The notes under the pieces are model-generated. The model did no database searches. It was not told where the DNA came from and saw only the letters and a program-made list of their open reading frames with translations. From Rhyacophila brunnea (lineage: Eukaryota; Arthropoda; Insecta; Trichoptera; Rhyacophilidae): a stretch of 64,000 bases of DNA. Shown one piece after another: positions 59,700 to 64,000 of the stretch (within the stretch, counting starts at the first letter, position 1; each line of letters begins with the position of its first letter). Position numbers and translations under genes: made by a program. Where the stretch lies: contig JAGYXB010000018.1 in NCBI GenBank assembly GCA_022495005.1, positions 1,488,001-1,552,000 of the forward strand, read 5' to 3'.

Positions 59700-60029
59700 G
59701 TACAAATTTGACTGGACGTATTGAAAATCGGTTAACGTCAAAATGAGTAGTTCATGTCGTTAAGGTTCGCCATTATCGTTCTACTGCGCAGGCGCAGATC
59801 TTATTTGCGCATAAACAATCAAAAAAATTCAGAAAGAAGCTTCCAAACTTGTTTGATACGCAATCTTGTCAACTGCAGGATAATACATGTTTCCGCATAC
59901 ACTTTCTTACTGTGCACAGTAAATCCATGTACGTGTAAACCAGGTATTATTATTGCGATAGTTTAAAATACACACTATTAATTGCTGCAAGTAAATCCAT
60001 ACACGTGTACTTACAGGCTTCATTATGTT

Positions 60030-61880
60030 CATTATTATCTTTGGCATATTCTTTTTGCTTCACAATATTGTGGAATTTCACGCAATAAATATGGCACGTT
60101 ATAAAGTAATTATTGCGCTATGAACCTTGGAGTGATATGACATGTAGGTAGCAGGGCCCACTATTATAATATAGTCTGACTCTGACACCAAACTGTAAAT
60201 GTAAACTACCGATGATAATGCTATAATAGTGGAGCACCTTAACCTTGAAAATGCGCACATTGCAATCTTTTCTACTGCGCATGAATTACGTAGGTAGGCT
60301 TAATTTAATTATGCTTTCCGTTATTATTTCCGACTGCTCTTACATGAAACATATTGTATTGTTTTCTATCGATCGGCGCCGGTCTGACAACGAGATATTT
60401 TTTGTCATAGCAATCGAATTTTATGCTTATATGGTAGGTATAGTTATAGTTATTGACTATATTTTGAATGCAATATTATGAGTAAGGTGTTGCACATTTA
60501 AATAAATGATAATAATTTGAACGAAATTTGCAATCGAAAATCTTTATTTACCGCATTGCATTAGAAGATAATTAATAAGTAGCACTCCTATCGTACTTTG
60601 CAATTTAATACAACGGCCAGTCGTTATTTGTAGTTAGTAGGTATACGTTATACATGTAGATAACCAGAAATACCTACAGTATTTTAAATTTCCCTACAAA
60701 AGGCTTGTAATCCTCAGCTCCCCCAGCTGTTTCTTTAGTATTAGTGGCAAATTGATAGTTGTTTTATATTTACTTTTGTCAAATGCCATTATCTTGATTT
60801 CACTATACTTATTTATTATACCGCGTTTGTTTAAAGAATATATAACGATCCTATTATTATCCATCCATATTATGTGCATGCATCTGAAAAATAAAAAGAA
60901 AATATGAGATTACATTTACATTCACAGTTATTACATTTTGTTTGTTATTTGGATTATTGTCTGTGCGTGTAGGATTTTCATTAATCTTTCAATGAATTCA
61001 ATAGTTAATTTATTATTTTAATAGGTATTAATTCGTAATAATACATAAATAATGCGAATCGGACAATTATTTTGAATTGCACGTTAGATTTTTAGTTATA
61101 TATATAATTTCAGGAATAGTTTATATAGAATCTACTCTAATTCATAGCAAGTGATTGATTGATTGCATAATACCTTTAATATTTTAGAATAATCATTCTA
61201 ATGTTCAATATCTTTGTAGTTAATTGTATATAATAATGACAGTAATATTAACTCGTTTCGTGTTCGTTGCGATCGGTCTGTCTTGTATTTATGGTTATGG
61301 TTGTTGATTTCGGTTGCTATGGTTATCTACTCTTATATTTTCCACTTGTCGCCGGTGTTGCCATCTCGGCTGCCACAATACTATGCATTGAATTAGTCAG
61401 ACTAAACATTCATATATTATCGTTTTTAATTAATTATTTATTTATTTCTTACAAGCACGGCTGACAACGTTGCCAGTATTGTGCATTATTCTCTGTCGAA
61501 TCGTCAAAATCGTCTGTCAAATAAACTATTTTGAGAGTTCTGTCCACTATTACAATTTCAAGCCGATTGGTAAATATTGCTGATCATTAATAATGAACCA
61601 GAATAAGCTTAGAGCTGTAATTTTTTAGAACAACAACCAGTCGATTTGTAATATATGGTATTTTAGACTAAAAATACTGGGTTTATAGCTAACTATTGAT
61701 GCACTATTTTTGCCACATTATTGTGGAGGTTTTTATTATATAGTCCACACCAGCTAGCGTTAGACAGTCGACAATAATTTTGTGCTCTTTGGTTATATGC
61801 GCTCCTTTAAACTGCCTGCATGTATCTATCATATACCGTTACTTTTATTATTAATATTGATATTCATCATTTAAATAAAC
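60030..61880. other. AT-rich noncoding DNA
   Basis: A weak inverted pair ('cccactattataat' near 60157 and 'ctataatagtgg' near 60221) and a 'ctactgcgcat' echo of family G near 60272 are the only structures seen. Frames at 60245-60481, 60694-60879 and 61267-61464 are unrecognised. Confidence 0.45.
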
Positions 61881-61887
61881 GCATATA

Positions 61888-63177
61888 CGAGGGTGGGTCA
61901 ATAAGTCCTTAGAAAAGCCGACAGGTGGCGCGACTAGTACTGCAAGCGGTTTGTTTTCATGCAGCGGCACTACCGATTCAGTATGCTGCGAAGTTTCAAT
62001 CAGATTGGTCGGGTTGTTGTGTGTTTCTCGTACATTTTAAAAAAAATTTGCTTGTGGAAAATGGAAAATGGAGAAAATTGAGTTTAGAGCTGTTATTAAA
62101 CATTTTAATATAAAAGGGTTAACAGCAAAGGAAATAAAAAATGGGTTGGATTTAGTTCACGGCATATCTGCTCCTTCACTTGCAACTATTTATAACTGGT
62201 TAAATGAATTTAAACGTGGTCGTACATCAACAAAGGATGAATCACGCTCAGGACGTCTTGTAGAGGTGACTACACCAGAAATGATCAATAAAATCCAAGA
62301 TATGGTGTTAAGTGACCGAAGATTAAAGTTGAGTGAGATAATTGAGGTTACAGGGATCTCAAAGGTAGCGTCATTTCTATTTTACATGACAAATTGGGCA
62401 TGAAAAATATTTCTGCAAGATGGGTGCCGCGTTTGCTCACAGTCGACAATAAACGCAATAGGGTGGTAGCCTCTAAAGCCCTGTTGTCGCTCATGCAACG
62501 CAATCCGGATGAATTTTTTCGTTGCTTTGTGACTGTAGATGAAACATGGATACACCACTATACTCCCGAGACGAAAGAACAGTCAAAGCAGTGGATTGCG
62601 AAGGCAAACCATGTCCAAAGAAGGCGAAAACCGTAAAATCAGCTGGCAAGGTTATGGCTACTGTATTTTGGGATGCACGTGAAATTATTTTCATTGACTA
62701 TTTGGAAAAAGGAAAAACAATAACAGGGGATTATTATGCATCTTTACTGGACCAGCTAAAAAACAAAATTGAAGAAAAACGGCCTCATTTAAACAGGAAA
62801 AATCCTCTTTCATCAGGACAATGCCCGTGTTCACACATGTTTACGATCAATGGCTAAAATTGAAGAATTAAAGTTCGAATTGGTCGACCACCCACCGTAT
62901 TCGCCAGATTTAGCCCCCAGTGACTTTTTCCTCTTCCCAAACTTAAAAAAATGGCTAAGTGGACAACGTTTTTTTTCAAATGAAGAAGTCATCGATCGGA
63001 CAAATGCTTATTTTGAGGACCTTCCGAAAACTTATTTTCTGACGGTTTAAAAAAAATTGAGAAACGTTTAACCAAGTGTATTGAGCTCCAAGGAAATTAT
63101 GTTGAGAAATAAAAAAAAAATACAAAAATAAAACCTGTTTTAATGCTTTTTTCTAAGGAATTATTGACCCACCCTCG
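61888..63177 (+). mobile_element. complete mariner-like element, 1290 bp
   Basis: Terminal inverted repeats of 29 bp (61888-61916 and 63149-63177) start CGAGGGTGGGTCAATAA and differ at one position. TA stands at both flanks (61886-61887 and 63178-63179), the mariner target duplication. The length is usual for the family. The single transposase gene on the plus strand is broken by frameshifts, so the element is not autonomous. It could still be mobilised by a matching transposase, since both ends are well kept. The subfamily is not determined. Confidence 0.97.
62068..63112 (+). pseudogene. mariner transposase, DD34D, frameshifted
   Basis: The start M-E-K-I-E-F-R at 62068 and a TAA at 63110-63112 bound a gene of about 348 codons, the usual mariner length. 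The N-terminal helix-turn-helix region reads to about 62365. A first frameshift near there leads to W-V-P-R-L-L-T and the first catalytic aspartate in V-D-E-T-W. A second near 62600 leads to P-K-K-A-K-T-V and D-Y-L-E-K-G-K-T-I. A third near 62808 leads to the second aspartate in F-H-Q-D-N-A and, 34 residues on, the third in L-A-P-S-D. A fourth near 63034 restores the C-terminus (R-L-T-K-C, N-Y-V-E-K). All three catalytic aspartates survive. The damage is indels only, so decay is fairly recent. Confidence 0.95.
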
Positions 63178-63179
63178 TA

Positions 63180-64000
63180 CTTAAAAAATAGTCTCCTCCA
63201 TATGATACAATATTTTAATGTTGGTCAAGCTTTAAACAAACTCGTTGTCGTATTTGTTTCAACCTTTCATGGCTGGCAGAAAACCACTAGTTGTAATAAA
63301 CCGTGTAAATGATAACACGTATCGTCTATATTTTTGTATGTACATTAAAACATACTTAATTACAAGTGGGAGCTAGAAAGATGGTTATTTATTTCTCCTA
63401 CCCTCAAAAATAACAAATAAAAAAATTACCTGCCATATTTAGGTCAAAATACTCATATATATAGCCGTATATTGCCTCAGATGCTTTGACGAAGCATTAT
63501 CGAATGGTAAAACTATATGCACCGGTATGCGAAATATTGCCAATATTCCAATGTATCTACCACGAGTGAAATGTATCGTGCTGAAAATAGCAAGTTGTTA
63601 TCACCTTGGTTATTTTTCAACATCTACAATCCACTTGAGGTGATATTTACATTAAAATGAAGGCGTTGGGACACTAATTTTTAGTGTAATTAAGTAAATG
63701 TTATTAATATTATGCCAAATAGGTACACCATGCTTGAGTATTTTCGGTTCAACAGGTAGATCAAGTCTGTCTGACCTTCAGTTGAACTAATGAACTATTG
63801 CAATCGAATGACGGTGAAATGTATTATTAATTGGCAATTAGTATATTTGTTGCGTGGCATGCAATGAAGGAGAAAATCTTTTGTCATTAAATTTGATCGA
63901 AGTAATAATAATCTATCTATCGAAGTCCAAACTATCCACGAACAGGATTTTGGGACGTTCTCTTTGACACGTTTACACACTCGTTCGTGTATAATATATA
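63180..64000. other. AT-rich noncoding DNA
   Basis: No gene or repeat recognised up to the window end. The minus frame at 63795-63980 has no family resemblance. Confidence 0.5.

Larger units (their letters stand above)
58731..59945. mobile_element. family G foldback element with two nested repeats
   Basis: The arms at 58731-58999 and 59702-59945 are inverted relatives. Read outward from the centre, both give a 'gtac...tttgac' start, 'aaaatcggttaac/acct', 'tcaaaatgagt', 'ttcgccattatcgttctact' or a close variant, 'gcgcag', then 'aattcagaa' and 'cagtaaatccat'. A further 'gtaaatccatacacgtgtac' unit follows at 59991-60010. Between the arms lie a 210-bp MITE (59009-59218) and family F copy 4 (59243-59699). 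Diverged single arms occur at 50697 and 54758. There is no transposase and the target duplication is not evident. Confidence 0.7.

Noticed and set aside
1..64000. CRISPR arrays, bacterial operons, phage or toxin-antitoxin modules
   Set aside because: No regularly spaced short repeats, no tightly packed frames and no prokaryotic signals. The DNA is eukaryotic in character.

Overview
This window looks like repeat-rich, intron- or intergenic-type DNA from an arthropod nuclear genome. It is very AT-rich and holds many families of diverged, truncated repeats: tRNA-derived SINE-like elements, RTE-like and Jockey-like non-LTR retrotransposon ends, hAT-like short elements and a mariner. A protein family that I recall as common in aphid genomes is present as a relic near 37 kb, so an aphid-like hemipteran is my best guess, held loosely. 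There are no operons, no intact long genes, no rRNA and no convincing functional tRNA.

Layout. 0-14 kb is mostly plain AT-rich DNA with SINE fragments (4.1, 7.1, 9.0-9.5 kb), an hAT-like foldback element (5.77-6.34 kb) and a 5'-truncated RTE-like insertion with a perfect 13-bp target duplication (7.69-7.92 kb). 14-31 kb carries retrotransposon 3' ends (14.9, 18.8-19.2, 21.3-21.8, 29.6-29.9, 30.7-31.0 kb), full-length SINEs (19.8 and 25.5 kb), two copies of a 0.3-0.5 kb family that I call F, and a near-palindrome at 22.8-23.0 kb. At 31.43-31.77 kb on the minus strand is the best candidate for host coding sequence: two short open exons separated by a 69-nt GT-AG intron. 33.2-34.6 kb is a nested mobile element, a TTAA-flanked 843-bp palindrome inside an hAT-like element. 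36.2-37.7 kb is a broken transposase-like gene interrupted by a 215-bp hairpin element. 38-50 kb has scattered repeats, a retrotransposon fragment with an 11-bp target duplication (46.3-46.5 kb) and a clean hAT-type short element with a perfect 8-bp duplication (49.8-50.4 kb). 54-60 kb is dense in nested foldback elements. 61.9-63.2 kb is a whole mariner (TA duplication, 29-bp terminal repeats, DD34D transposase) inactivated by frameshifts.

Nothing here reads as a co-ordinated gene system. What links the parts is transposition history: nested insertions, short target duplications that date and orient them, and families present in several copies that can be aligned within the window. All calls rest on reading and hand comparison of copies. 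No database search or alignment program was run. Family letters (C, D, E, F, G, I, J) are labels used only in this annotation.
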